Assembly: GCA_038251405.1 (NCBI GenBank)
Contig: JBBSBH010000024.1
Coordinates: 1 to 64,000, forward strand
Origin: JADJLQ01 sp038251405
Lineage (GTDB): Bacteria > Bacteroidota > Bacteroidia > Chitinophagales > Saprospiraceae
Length of the DNA: 64,000 bases
Reading direction: 5' to 3'
A program made the position numbers and the translations under genes. The notes below the pieces were generated by a model. It made no database searches. It was given only the letters and a program-made list of their open reading frames with translations, and was not told the origin of the DNA. Below, in pieces: positions 25,796 through 34,513 of this stretch; position 1 is the first letter of the stretch; each line of letters opens with the position of its first letter.

Positions 25796-26989
25796 CTATT
25801 TAGCTCTTCTTTGTACTTTCTCTTTTTGAAAGTAAAAAGTAAATAAATATAGAAGAATTCTAAGGAGTTCATATGAAATCCATCGAGCAAATTGACTCCA
25901 GATGTAGGTATTTTTGTGCAGGAATTTGGGGGTTATTTCCAGGCATGAATATTCTATTAATTGTTCTAGATATTGTGTTAATTCTGTTGCTAGTCTTTCA
26001 TTTCTAATTTCAACATTGGCTTCAAGGCTTGCCTTTGCACTGAGACCATTAATATTATATGATCCTAAAGTAAACCATTTTTGATCACAAACTGCAATTT
26101 TACCATGTAAAATATTATCCTGATATTCATAGAGTTGTATATTATTTCTCAGTATCCAATCATATAACCACCTTTCGGCATATTTCGCTATAATTACATC
26201 TGATCTCCCAGCTGTAATTATTTGAATTTTAACTCCTCTGGCTGCTGCTTTGCTCAATAAAACTCTAAGTGATTTCGAAGGAAGAAAATAACTTCCTAAA
26301 ATAATTACCTTCTGTTGCGATTTTATTAATATCCGGTGATACACTTTTGATATTTCTGTCTTCCCTTGAATCCAATCATTTCTAATAATTCTGGCATACG
26401 CACCTCCATCGAAAACTGATTGGGAAGTATATAATTCGCAGGGAGTAGCTCCTTTATTTTGTAGAAATCCGAGCCACGTTTTCCAACAAAGAATGCAGAG
26501 ATCTTTTGCGGCAGGTCCTTCTATCTCCACCGCAAAGTCCAGCCATCCGGGTTGATCCGGTAAGTCATTATATCGATTTGTAATATTTAGACCTCCTATC
26601 AAGGATTTAGTATAATCCACCACAATTATTTTGTGATGTAGCCTTCTACCGAAGTAAAGATTTTTACTTTTAAAAATGCGATTAAAATATTTGAAATGAA
26701 TTCCGTTTGCCTTTATGGAACAGATCGTATCAGCGTTCAATTTTTGGGAGGCATAACCATCAACCATCAAATAGACTTTAACTCCTCTGGCAGCTGCTTT
26801 TTTCAATTTATTCAGAATCATCCGACCGGTAAAGTCATCGTCAAAAATATAAGTCTGAATATGGATGAATTCTATTGCCTGATCTATCAACCAAGCCATT
26901 CTCTCAAAGAAAGCAGCCCCTTTGTAAATAATAGTAACCTTATTTTTTTTATATTGATTACTATTTTTTTGAAAAAATCTTTTCTTCAT
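25796..26989 (-). CDS. Phospholipase D family protein (cardiolipin synthase-like)
   Basis: A 397-residue protein with two HKD motifs: HHKIIVVDYTKSLIGGLNI (~residue 121) and LHGKIAVCDQKWFTLGSYNI (~residue 298), each H-x-K-x4-D with the downstream G-G/S-N strand. This pair forms the active site of the phospholipase D superfamily. The length is shorter than classical cardiolipin synthases because the N-terminal membrane helices are missing, although a C-terminal hydrophobic stretch (ELLRILLYLFTFYF) could bind the membrane. It may be ClsB-type cardiolipin synthase or another phosphatidyltransferase. Confidence 0.88.
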   Translation of the reverse strand: MKKRFFQKNSNQYKKNKVTIIYKGAAFFERMAWLIDQAIEFIHIQTYIFDDDFTGRMILNKLKKAAARGVKVYLMVDGYASQKLNADTICSIKANGIHFKYFNRIFKSKNLYFGRRLHHKIIVVDYTKSLIGGLNITNRYNDLPDQPGWLDFAVEIEGPAAKDLCILCWKTWLGFLQNKGATPCELYTSQSVFDGGAYARIIRNDWIQGKTEISKVYHRILIKSQQKVIILGSYFLPSKSLRVLLSKAAARGVKIQIITAGRSDVIIAKYAERWLYDWILRNNIQLYEYQDNILHGKIAVCDQKWFTLGSYNINGLSAKASLEANVEIRNERLATELTQYLEQLIEYSCLEITPKFLHKNTYIWSQFARWISYELLRILLYLFTFYFQKEKVQRRAK

Positions 26990-27295
26990 ATAATAATATT
27001 AATATTTAACGCTTAGAAAAGATCAGCAAATTTTTCAATTTCTTCCAATCAATCATGTTTAGCTTCCATGAAGGAATATGATCCAGAATGAATTTGGAAA
27101 ATTAGGTGCGACCAAATGGTAGCTTTGTTGATTCTTACTAAGAATCCCACCAGCAATAAAATAACGCATACATGTATAGACTCTTGTAAAGAACTATTAA
27201 TCAATTGAATGCGAGAATATTTTTTGAAATCAGGGATATCTACAAGTATTGATATATAATTGGGTATCAATTATTTTTTTTTATCTGGAAAATCT
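26990..27295. other. Gap without a convincing gene
   Basis: This stretch separates the phospholipase D-family start from the tRNA-Ser promoter. The only open frame (27049-27270, minus, 73 codons) has no start context, no recognisable domain and unlike codon use. I see no repeat or RNA structure of note. Promoters for both flanking genes must lie here. Confidence 0.5.
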
Positions 27296-27303
27296 TACAT
27301 TTG
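27296..27303 (+). promoter_or_regulatory. -7 promoter box of tRNA-Ser
   Basis: TACATTTG matches TAnnTTTG and lies 26 bases before the mature tRNA 5' end. No good -33 TTTG is apparent upstream. Confidence 0.5.
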
Positions 27304-27329
27304 CAATTCAGAAATAATTCAGCTAAGCC

Positions 27330-27420
27330 GGTGGGGTGGATGAGTGGCTGAAATCAACGGTTTGCTAAACCGTCGTACGGGCTTAAACCTGTACCGAGGG
27401 TTCGAATCCCTCCCTCACCG
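27330..27420 (+). tRNA. tRNA-Ser (anticodon GCU)
   Basis: This is a 91-base class II tRNA that reads AGU/AGC codons. The 5' acceptor strand GGTGGGG pairs with CCTCACC (one G-U), with discriminator G at 27420. The anticodon stem CGGTTT-GCT-AAACCG places GCT at 27364-27366. A long variable arm (TACGGGCTTAAACCTGTA) and a T arm with GGTTCGAATCC follow. CCA is not encoded. Folded by eye; all four arms plus the variable arm close. Confidence 0.96.
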
Positions 27421-27432
27421 CTTCTTATTAAT

Positions 27433-28737
27433 ATGCTTAGATTGTCAGTTTATAGCTTAATTTTTCTTTCTATTTTTGGAGTAAAGTCTAACGCCCAGAC
27501 TATTCATGTTTCTGAATCTGGCTGGTCCAGAACCTCAGCCAATGCAACCATTTTTCGTAAAAATTCTATTGTAAGTAATGATAGCTTTCAATATATTTCA
27601 TTCTATGATGATGATAAAAAGATAGTGATTGGAAAGCGTCCATTGATTTCATCTAATTGGGATCAAAAAAAATTATCATTAACCGGTCATCCAGAGGATG
27701 CGCACAGGTCTATTAGTATGGCCTTGGATGGAGCTGGATTTTTACATCTCGCCTGGGATCATCACAACAGTGATTTGAAATATACTATAAGTCAGTCACC
27801 CGGATCCCTGGATTTTGAGCCAAGCCAATCCATGACTAAAAACATAGAAAGTTCAGTGACATACCCTGAATTTTACAGATTGCCCAATGGTAATTTACTT
27901 TTTTTATACAGAGATGGTTCTTCCGGAAATGGAAATTTGATAATTAATCAATTTGATATCAGTACCAGGCTGTGGCATAGAGTTCAATCTAATTTGATCG
28001 ATGGCGAAGGATCACGTAATGCTTACTGGCAGGCTGGTATTGATAGATTTGGTAGGATACATATCTCCTGGGTATGGCGTGAGACCCCGGATGTGAGTTC
28101 CAATCATGATCTATGCTATGCAGTTTCAGATGATGGAGGGATGAATTGGAAAAACTCTAAAGGAAAACTATACTCTTTACCCATCACCATCAAAACAGCT
28201 GAAATTATTCAGCATATTCCGCAAAACGCTGAATTGATTAATCAAACTTCAATGACTAATGACGAGAATGGAAATCCTGTCATTGCTACTTACTGGAGAG
28301 AAACTTCAAGTAAATTTCCCCAATATCAAATCATACGATGGAATGAAAATTGGGAAGTTTACCATTTAAAATTTAGAAAGGCTGATTTTAAACTTTCCGG
28401 AGGAGGAACGAAGCGGATTCCGATATCCAGACCACAAATAATTACCTGGGAGGACAAAGGTAAATCCGTGCTTGGATTGATATTTCGGGATGAAGCGTTA
28501 GGTTCTAAACCAATGATTGCTATTTCCTTTGGAGATAGATTTAAAAAATGGGAATTGGTAGAATTAAATGATCAAAACCTGGGTCAATGGGAGCCGAGTT
28601 ATGATATTGATCTTTGGAAAAGCAGAAAAATATTAAATCTTTATAGTCAACAGGTGGGGCAGGGAGATGGTGAAATAATGGTTGATAGGTTACCCAGTCC
28701 GGTAAATATTATTTCATGGAAACCAGGTTTAAAATGA
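27433..28737 (+). CDS. Secreted BNR-4 repeat protein (PL24/PL25-like propeller)
   Basis: A 434-residue exported protein with a signal peptide (1-21, ending SNAQ). It matches the BNR_4 family: HPEDAHRSISMALDGAGFLHLAWDHHNS, VTYPEFYRLPNGNLLFLYRDGSSGNGNLIINQFD and NAYWQAGIDRFGRIHISWVWRET, with repeated propeller blades. Some members are ulvan lyases whose active site uses the His in the WDHH region, so a polysaccharide lyase is possible. No other carbohydrate genes are adjacent. It lies 12 bp after tRNA-Ser on the same strand. Confidence 0.85.
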   Translation: MLRLSVYSLIFLSIFGVKSNAQTIHVSESGWSRTSANATIFRKNSIVSNDSFQYISFYDDDKKIVIGKRPLISSNWDQKKLSLTGHPEDAHRSISMALDGAGFLHLAWDHHNSDLKYTISQSPGSLDFEPSQSMTKNIESSVTYPEFYRLPNGNLLFLYRDGSSGNGNLIINQFDISTRLWHRVQSNLIDGEGSRNAYWQAGIDRFGRIHISWVWRETPDVSSNHDLCYAVSDDGGMNWKNSKGKLYSLPITIKTAEIIQHIPQNAELINQTSMTNDENGNPVIATYWRETSSKFPQYQIIRWNENWEVYHLKFRKADFKLSGGGTKRIPISRPQIITWEDKGKSVLGLIFRDEALGSKPMIAISFGDRFKKWELVELNDQNLGQWEPSYDIDLWKSRKILNLYSQQVGQGDGEIMVDRLPSPVNIISWKPGLK

Positions 28738-28872
28738 GTATTCATATATATCACCCGCATGGAGGGACTCAAAATAGATAGGTATTTTTAAATTTGCAAC
28801 CTAAAATGAGTATTAAATTGAAATTTTTTATTTTTATAAAACAGATATTTCGACATTAAAATAATTATATAA

Positions 28873-31269
28873 ATGACTTACTTACAACGATTTAAATTAT
28901 ATGCAGTAGTCGTGATCTGCATGGTTTTATCCCAGATGGCATTCGCTCAATCGACATCTAATCATGGCAATAAATTTGAACAATTAGGAAGCATTTTACC
29001 CACCCCTAATGAGTATCGTACAGCAAGCGGTGCTCCAGGTACAAAATACTGGCAGCAACGCGTAGACTATGACATTAAATGCGAACTGGACGAAAACAAT
29101 CAAAAGCTCACAGGGTCCGAAACTATTACTTATTTCAATAATTCTCCCGATGCATTGCCTTATTTGTGGCTTCAATTAGATGAAAATCAACATTCTACTG
29201 TGAATAATGCCAATTATCAAAATACCAATAAGATGCAGTCCGAGGTCACTGCTGCTCAATTAGATTGGGTGGAAGAAAGAAAAGAGGATAACGGCTATGG
29301 ATTTATTATAAGCAAAATAGTGGATATTAATGGAAAGCCTTTAAAGTATACGTTGAACAAAACTATGATGAAAATAGATTTGCCAACAGCTCTTAAACCA
29401 AATACAAGTTTTGTTTTTAAGATCGATTGGAGCTATAAAATGGCTGATCGCCGCGATTTTCTAAAATTTGGTGGAGCAAGAGGCGGTTATGAATATTTTC
29501 CTGAAGATGGAAACTATCTTTTTACTGTATCTCAATGGTATCCAAGACTTTGTAAATATGGAGACGAAATCGGATGGCAAAATCATCAATTCACCGGGAC
29601 TGGAGAATTCACACTTTCATTTGGAAATTTTAAAGTACAAATGACGGTACCTGCAGATCATATAGTAGGAGCTACTGGTGCTTGTCAAAACTATACCACA
29701 AATATGAATGCTGTACAGCGTACGCGCTGGCAGGAAGCCCAAACAGCAAAAGAGCCGGTACAACTGGTTACTTTAAATGAGGCTCTTGCTGCTGAAAAAT
29801 TAAAATCTAAAGCTAAAAAAACATGGATTTTTAAAGCAGATAATGTGCGCGATTTTGCCTGGACATCATCTCGAAAATTTATTTGGGATGCTATGCCTGT
29901 TGATATCAATGGTAAAAAAATAATGTGTATGTCCTATTATGGAAAGGAAGCGTATCCTATTTACAGTAGATATTCTACTAAAGCTGTTGCTCATACCATT
30001 AAAACCTATTCTGACTTTACTATTCCTTATCCCTATCCGGTAGCCCAAAGTGTGGAAGCCGCAAATGGCATGGAGTATCCCATGATATGCTTTAATCCTG
30101 GTCGGGCTGAAAAAGATGGAAGCTATACGGAAGGATCTAAAAATGCATGTATTTTAGTCGTCATCCATGAAGTTGGCCACAATTTTTTTCCCATGATTAT
30201 CAATTCGGATGAAAGACAATGGACCTGGATGGATGAAGGATTAAATTCTTTTATGCAATATATTACCCAGGAACTTTGGGATAATAAATTTCCTTCACGG
30301 GGGGGCGTGCCCTATCAAATTGTTGATTATATGAAATGGCCAAAAGATAGACTGGAACCAATCATGACTAATTCTGAAAATATCATTGGCTTTGGACCAA
30401 ATGCTTATGATAAAGTAGCTACGGGGCTTAACATGCTTCGCGAAACAATTATGGGCAGAGAACTATTCGATCAGGCATTCAAAGAATATGCACGACGCTG
30501 GGCTTTTAAGCATCCTACACCCGCAGATTTTTTCCGCACTATGGAAGATGCCAGTGGTGAAGATCTGGATTGGTTTTGGCGAGGCTGGTTTTATAGTATA
30601 GATAATTGTGATATTTCGATTGATACTATTAAGTTTTCAAAAGCAGATGTAAATGCTAGCCCTCAGCAATCTATGGATACCGTCGAAAAAAGCTCGTTGT
30701 CTAAACCTTCAGTAAATGATTTTGAAGATCTTTCTAAGATCCGGAATAGAGAAGATGCAAAAATCAATTTCAAAACTGATCAGGACACTACTTTAAGGGA
30801 TTTTTATTGGAAATACGACAGAGAAATAGAGAAATACGACACAAATCAGTACAACGTATTCATTCCAGCTACCGAGGAAGCACTATCTGAAGAGGATAAG
30901 AAAAAATACGATTCCAGAAATATGTATGAAATTACATTTAGCAATAAAGGCGGTCTGGTAATGCCCATCATTCTTGAATGGAAATACAAAGATGGTACTA
31001 CTGAAATAGAAAGAATTCCAGCCCAGATCTGGAGAAAGAATGAAAATAAAATCACTAAAGTATTTGTAAAAACAAAAGAGGTAGCTTCTGTTAAATTAGA
31101 TCCTTTCAGAGAAACTGCTGACACGGATGAATCTAATAATACCTATGGAGACGAAGCTAAACCTTTACCTGAACCAAGCAGATTCAAAGTATTTAAACAA
31201 AAACAAAATCCAACGCGTATGCCAAGGGTAAACCCCATGCAAAAAGCTATAGAAAAAGCAAAGACCTAG
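28873..31269 (+). CDS. Secreted M1 family metallopeptidase
   Basis: A 798-residue zinc peptidase with a signal peptide (1-25, ending AFAQ). The zinc site is HEVGH at 432-436 with the third ligand Glu455 in WMDEGLNSF, the H-E-x-x-H-x18-E spacing of M1 enzymes. A GxMEN-like exopeptidase motif appears as GMEYPM (~400). The N-terminal beta-saddle (~30-270) is present. The C-terminal ~180 residues are a beta-rich tail (GLVMPIILEWKYKDGT) and a basic end (KQKQNPTRMPRVNPMQK) rather than a T9SS signal. It probably degrades peptides in the periplasm. Confidence 0.92.
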   Translation: MTYLQRFKLYAVVVICMVLSQMAFAQSTSNHGNKFEQLGSILPTPNEYRTASGAPGTKYWQQRVDYDIKCELDENNQKLTGSETITYFNNSPDALPYLWLQLDENQHSTVNNANYQNTNKMQSEVTAAQLDWVEERKEDNGYGFIISKIVDINGKPLKYTLNKTMMKIDLPTALKPNTSFVFKIDWSYKMADRRDFLKFGGARGGYEYFPEDGNYLFTVSQWYPRLCKYGDEIGWQNHQFTGTGEFTLSFGNFKVQMTVPADHIVGATGACQNYTTNMNAVQRTRWQEAQTAKEPVQLVTLNEALAAEKLKSKAKKTWIFKADNVRDFAWTSSRKFIWDAMPVDINGKKIMCMSYYGKEAYPIYSRYSTKAVAHTIKTYSDFTIPYPYPVAQSVEAANGMEYPMICFNPGRAEKDGSYTEGSKNACILVVIHEVGHNFFPMIINSDERQWTWMDEGLNSFMQYITQELWDNKFPSRGGVPYQIVDYMKWPKDRLEPIMTNSENIIGFGPNAYDKVATGLNMLRETIMGRELFDQAFKEYARRWAFKHPTPADFFRTMEDASGEDLDWFWRGWFYSIDNCDISIDTIKFSKADVNASPQQSMDTVEKSSLSKPSVNDFEDLSKIRNREDAKINFKTDQDTTLRDFYWKYDREIEKYDTNQYNVFIPATEEALSEEDKKKYDSRNMYEITFSNKGGLVMPIILEWKYKDGTTEIERIPAQIWRKNENKITKVFVKTKEVASVKLDPFRETADTDESNNTYGDEAKPLPEPSRFKVFKQKQNPTRMPRVNPMQKAIEKAKT

Positions 31270-31295
31270 AAATTATTTTATAAATATTTATATAG

Positions 31296-31322
31296 AGCCT
31301 TGAGTTATAAATACTTGAGGCT
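31296..31322 (+). terminator. Terminator after the M1 peptidase gene
   Basis: A 10-bp stem (AGCCTTGAGT at 31296-31305 with ACTTGAGGCT at 31313-31322, two G-U pairs) encloses a 7-base loop and is followed by TTATTATTTAT. Confidence 0.7.
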
Positions 31323-31369
31323 TTATTATTTATGATCAATTGAGAGCCATTTTGCTTTACATCTTTCAA

Positions 31370-31402
31370 TTAAACGTTTGTTTAAATTAAACAATTGTTT
31401 AA
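31370..31402. promoter_or_regulatory. Two tandem TetR-type operator palindromes
   Basis: TTAAACAATTGTTTAA (31387-31402) is a perfect 16-bp palindrome, preceded one base earlier by TTAAACGTTTGTTTAA (31370-31385) with the same TTAAAC/GTTTAA arms. The centres are 17 bp apart. They sit just upstream of the TetR gene and overlap its promoter, so autorepression is the likely mode. Confidence 0.8.
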
Positions 31403-31407
31403 TTTTG
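31377..31407 (+). promoter_or_regulatory. Promoter of the efflux operon (TTTG-N19-TAnnTTTG)
   Basis: TTTG at 31377-31380 and TAATTTTG at 31400-31407 are 19 bases apart, the full Bacteroidota consensus. Both boxes fall within or beside the operator palindromes. Transcription would start about 15 bases before the TetR ATG. Confidence 0.75.
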
Positions 31408-31429
31408 TGGTTTAAGACCAAAGTCGGTT

Positions 31430-32059
31430 ATGAACTATAGTGATAAGCAGCTGCAAATAATAGAAATAGCGGAAACATTATTCGCTGAAAATGGCTTTCA
31501 CGGCACATCAATAAGAGATATTGCGGAAAAGGGAAATATAAATATTGCTATGGTTTCTTATTATTTTGGTTCAAAAGAAAAACTATTGGAAGCAATTTTT
31601 GAATTCAGAGGTGAGAAAACAAAATTGAAATTGGAAAGCATTGTTCAAAAAAGCGGTCTAAAAGCAATGGAGAAAATAGACCTTTTAATAGATCACTATA
31701 TAGAGAAAATAATGATGAGCCAAAATTTTCACAAAATCATGGTGAGAGAGCAAGTGCTCAATAATAGTATTCCGATATCAGATCTGATCCTGGCGCTTAA
31801 AAGAATAAATCTCGACATCATTAGCAAACTTATTGTGGAAGGACAGGAAAATGGAGAGTTTAAAAAGGATATCCATATTCCTATGATGATGACTATAATG
31901 GTGGGCACTGCCAATAACCTGATTACCTCAAAACAATATTATCGGGAGCTAAGCAATCTACAAGCTTTATCTGAAGAAGATTTTCATGATCATATTAAAT
32001 CTACCCTGAGTACCCATTTAAAATTTTTAATTAAAACCATGCTTACCAATGAATTTTAA
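31430..32059 (+). CDS. TetR/AcrR family repressor of the efflux operon
   Basis: 209 residues. The TetR helix-turn-helix fills residues ~8-55 (IIEIAETLFAENGFHGTSIRDIAEKGNINIAMVSYYFGSKEKLLEAIF compressed: FAENGFHGTSIRDIA and YYFGSKEKLL are the key parts). The rest is the ligand-binding helical domain. It is the first gene of the operon and its stop overlaps the tolC-like start by 11 bp. Palindromes directly upstream indicate autoregulation, with relief by a drug or other small ligand. Confidence 0.93.
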   Translation: MNYSDKQLQIIEIAETLFAENGFHGTSIRDIAEKGNINIAMVSYYFGSKEKLLEAIFEFRGEKTKLKLESIVQKSGLKAMEKIDLLIDHYIEKIMMSQNFHKIMVREQVLNNSIPISDLILALKRINLDIISKLIVEGQENGEFKKDIHIPMMMTIMVGTANNLITSKQYYRELSNLQALSEEDFHDHIKSTLSTHLKFLIKTMLTNEF

Positions 32060-33374
32060 AATAGTAATTACCTGTATTTTTATTCTCTTTTCATTTTCAA
32101 TGATAGCTCAGAAGTCCAAAACTTTACTTTTGGACGAAGTCATAGACTTAAGCTTACAAAATAGCAAGAAACTAAAACTAGACCAATCCAGGATCGATGA
32201 AGCTACGGCTGCCATAAAAGAAGCAATGGAAAGAAAATTGCCAAGTGCAAATATAGGCGCATCATATCTTAGACTTGCTGGTGCCAATACGAATTTAAAA
32301 TTCAAAAGTGGAAATAGCACTTCCACCCCGGGGGAATCGCCTTCAGTATCACAGGCCATGTATGGCACATTGAATGCTTCTTTGCCTATTTATAATGGAG
32401 GAAAAATTAAGTATGGTATCGAATCATCCGAATTACTCAGAAAAGCATTGACGCTTGACTCAGAAAATGATCGGGAAATGATCATTCAGACCGCAATTGA
32501 ATCATTTGCCAATATTTTTAAAGCAACTAATGCAGTCAGGCTGGTTAAAGAAAATCTAAAACAATCTGATCAAAGAATCAAAGAACTGACCAATCTTGAA
32601 GCTAATGGATTACTGGCTAAAAACGATTTACTTAAAGCTCAATTGCAATCCTCCAACTTAGAACTTAATCTGTTGGATGCTGAGAACAATCTCGCGCTCA
32701 CAACATTGAACATGAATCTTTTGTTAGGATTACCTATTGAGACTTATATAATACCAGATACTTCAGGAATAGAAAGAAAGAATGATACCAGAAAAGTTGA
32801 AGATTTTGTGCAAGCTGCTTTTATAAACAGGAAAGATGTGCTAGCCATTGATGCAAGGAAAAAAGTTACTGAGCTGGGTGTAAGGCAAATAGAGGCTGAA
32901 AAATTTCCTTCCATTCAGCTAACGGGTGGGTATATAGCGGCTAATATTCCCGGTGTCATATCTATTACTAATGCATTGAATCTGGGGTTTGGAATCTCCT
33001 ATAATATAGCTTCTATATGGAAGAACAAAACAAAAGTAGATCAGGCAACATCGCGTGTGCATCAAATGTTGATTGGGGAAGATATCCTTATTGATAATAT
33101 TCGATTAGAAGTGAACAAAAACTATCTCAATTTAATGAGCACTAGAAAAAAAGTTGAAGTAAATGCGAAAGCTATAGCCCAGTCTGAAGAAAACTATAGA
33201 ATCACAAAGAACAAATTTGACAATAGCCTGGCTACTTTATCAGAATTATTGGATGCGGAAGTATTTGTATTTCAATCTAAACTAGCTTTTACACTTGCCC
33301 AGGCTGACGCTTTTGTATCCTACCAAAAGTTGCTTCAATCAGCTGGTCTTCTTGCAGAAAATTTTAAAAAATAA
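32049..33374 (+). CDS. TolC family outer-membrane efflux protein
   Basis: A 441-residue outer-membrane factor with a signal peptide (1-20, ending SMIAQ) and two similar halves of long helices and short strands, as in TolC. Typical segments are LDEVIDLSLQNSKKLKLDQSRIDEA and LNLGFGISYNIASIWKNKTKVDQA, with a late LSELLDAEVFVFQSKLAF helix. It makes the exit duct for the EmrAB-type pump encoded next. It overlaps the TetR gene by 11 bp. Confidence 0.92.
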   Translation: MNFKIVITCIFILFSFSMIAQKSKTLLLDEVIDLSLQNSKKLKLDQSRIDEATAAIKEAMERKLPSANIGASYLRLAGANTNLKFKSGNSTSTPGESPSVSQAMYGTLNASLPIYNGGKIKYGIESSELLRKALTLDSENDREMIIQTAIESFANIFKATNAVRLVKENLKQSDQRIKELTNLEANGLLAKNDLLKAQLQSSNLELNLLDAENNLALTTLNMNLLLGLPIETYIIPDTSGIERKNDTRKVEDFVQAAFINRKDVLAIDARKKVTELGVRQIEAEKFPSIQLTGGYIAANIPGVISITNALNLGFGISYNIASIWKNKTKVDQATSRVHQMLIGEDILIDNIRLEVNKNYLNLMSTRKKVEVNAKAIAQSEENYRITKNKFDNSLATLSELLDAEVFVFQSKLAFTLAQADAFVSYQKLLQSAGLLAENFKK

Positions 33375-33397
33375 AAAAATAAAATATTCATAAAAAC

Positions 33398-34486
33398 ATG
33401 GAATCGAAACCTACACCAAAAAAAAGAAGCCCCATATTTATGATCATACTCCTTTTATTTGTGGGAGCAGGAGCATGGTTTGGGTACAAGAAATATACGT
33501 ATAGTCTTCATCATGAAGAAACTGATGATGCGCAAATAGGTGCTGATATTAGTATGGTAATTCCACGCATCTCGGGCTATATAACGGATTTGAGAGTAGA
33601 TGACAATCAGTATGTAAAAAAGGGAGATACACTCATTAGGTTGGATAATCGCGATTATAAAATAAAACTGGAACAAGCGGAGGCTGCCTTAATAACAGCT
33701 AAGAGCAATCTTAATAACACCAGGTATATTACCCAGGCGGCTAAAGCTAATACAGAAGCTAGTAAATCATCTCTGGGGACTATAGATGCGCAAATAGATG
33801 CTGCGAAAGTCAATGTCAGGCGCACGGCTCAGGATTATGCCCGGTATTCTAATTTAATTAAAGATCATTCTATCACACAGCAGCAATTTGAAATGGTTGC
33901 ATCTGCTAAAGAATCGGCAGAAAAACAAGTGGCTATACTTGAGCAACAAAAACTTCAAGCGCAGCAACAAACAAATGCAGTTTCTATTCAAACCGAAGCT
34001 ACTGCTCACCAGTCAGATATTGCCGCCAGCACTATACGACAACGTGAAGTTGATATAGATGCAGCCCGATTGAATCTTGAGTACACGGTAATTACAGCGC
34101 CTGAGGATGGGCTGGTTTCTAAGATAAATGTATTACCAGGACAATTAGTACAAGCTGGCCAATCATTATTTAGCATTGTCCATATTGATAACACCTGGGT
34201 GGTAGCCAATTTCAAAGAAACCCAATTGAATAAAATGACGGAGCATCAGAAAGTTGAAATATTGGTTGATGCATTTCCAAATCATAAATTTGAAGCTACC
34301 GTGGCTTCTTTTTCTCCGGCTACCGGCTCTACATTTGCCCTGCTACCACCCGATAATGCAAGTGGTAATTTTGTAAAAGTAGTTCAGCGGTTGCCCGTAA
34401 GAATTGAGTTTACAAATCAGAACGATAGCTTAATTAAAAGGCTTCGTCCTGGTATGAATGTGGATGTAGATGTTCATTTAGACTAA
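33398..34486 (+). CDS. HlyD/EmrA-type membrane fusion protein
   Basis: 362 residues: one N-terminal transmembrane anchor (PIFMIILLLFVGAGAWFGY), the HHEETDDAQIGADISMVIPRISGYI segment typical of EmrA, a lipoyl half (VDDNQYVKKGDTLIRLDNRDY), a long coiled coil (~90-200) and the second lipoyl/beta-barrel part (APEDGLVSKINVLPGQLVQAGQ, WVVANFKETQLNKM). It links the MFS pump to the TolC-like duct. It lies between those two genes, 23 and 27 bp from them. Confidence 0.93.
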   Translation: MESKPTPKKRSPIFMIILLLFVGAGAWFGYKKYTYSLHHEETDDAQIGADISMVIPRISGYITDLRVDDNQYVKKGDTLIRLDNRDYKIKLEQAEAALITAKSNLNNTRYITQAAKANTEASKSSLGTIDAQIDAAKVNVRRTAQDYARYSNLIKDHSITQQQFEMVASAKESAEKQVAILEQQKLQAQQQTNAVSIQTEATAHQSDIAASTIRQREVDIDAARLNLEYTVITAPEDGLVSKINVLPGQLVQAGQSLFSIVHIDNTWVVANFKETQLNKMTEHQKVEILVDAFPNHKFEATVASFSPATGSTFALLPPDNASGNFVKVVQRLPVRIEFTNQNDSLIKRLRPGMNVDVDVHLD

Positions 34487-34513
34487 TCCTTTTTAATTCA
34501 AACTGGCAATCAA

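Noticed and set aside
27049..27270. 73-codon minus-strand open frame upstream of tRNA-Ser
   Set aside because: No recognisable domain, no start signal and atypical codon use. It is treated as intergenic sequence.
27330..27420. tRNA-Ser as an integration site for a mobile element
   Set aside because: I saw no integrase gene and no repeat of the tRNA 3' end nearby in the window.
28732..28813. Repeated AAAATGAGTATT on both sides of the BNR-4/M1 gap
   Set aside because: Only 12 bp and AT-rich. It is not long enough to suggest an element or attachment site.
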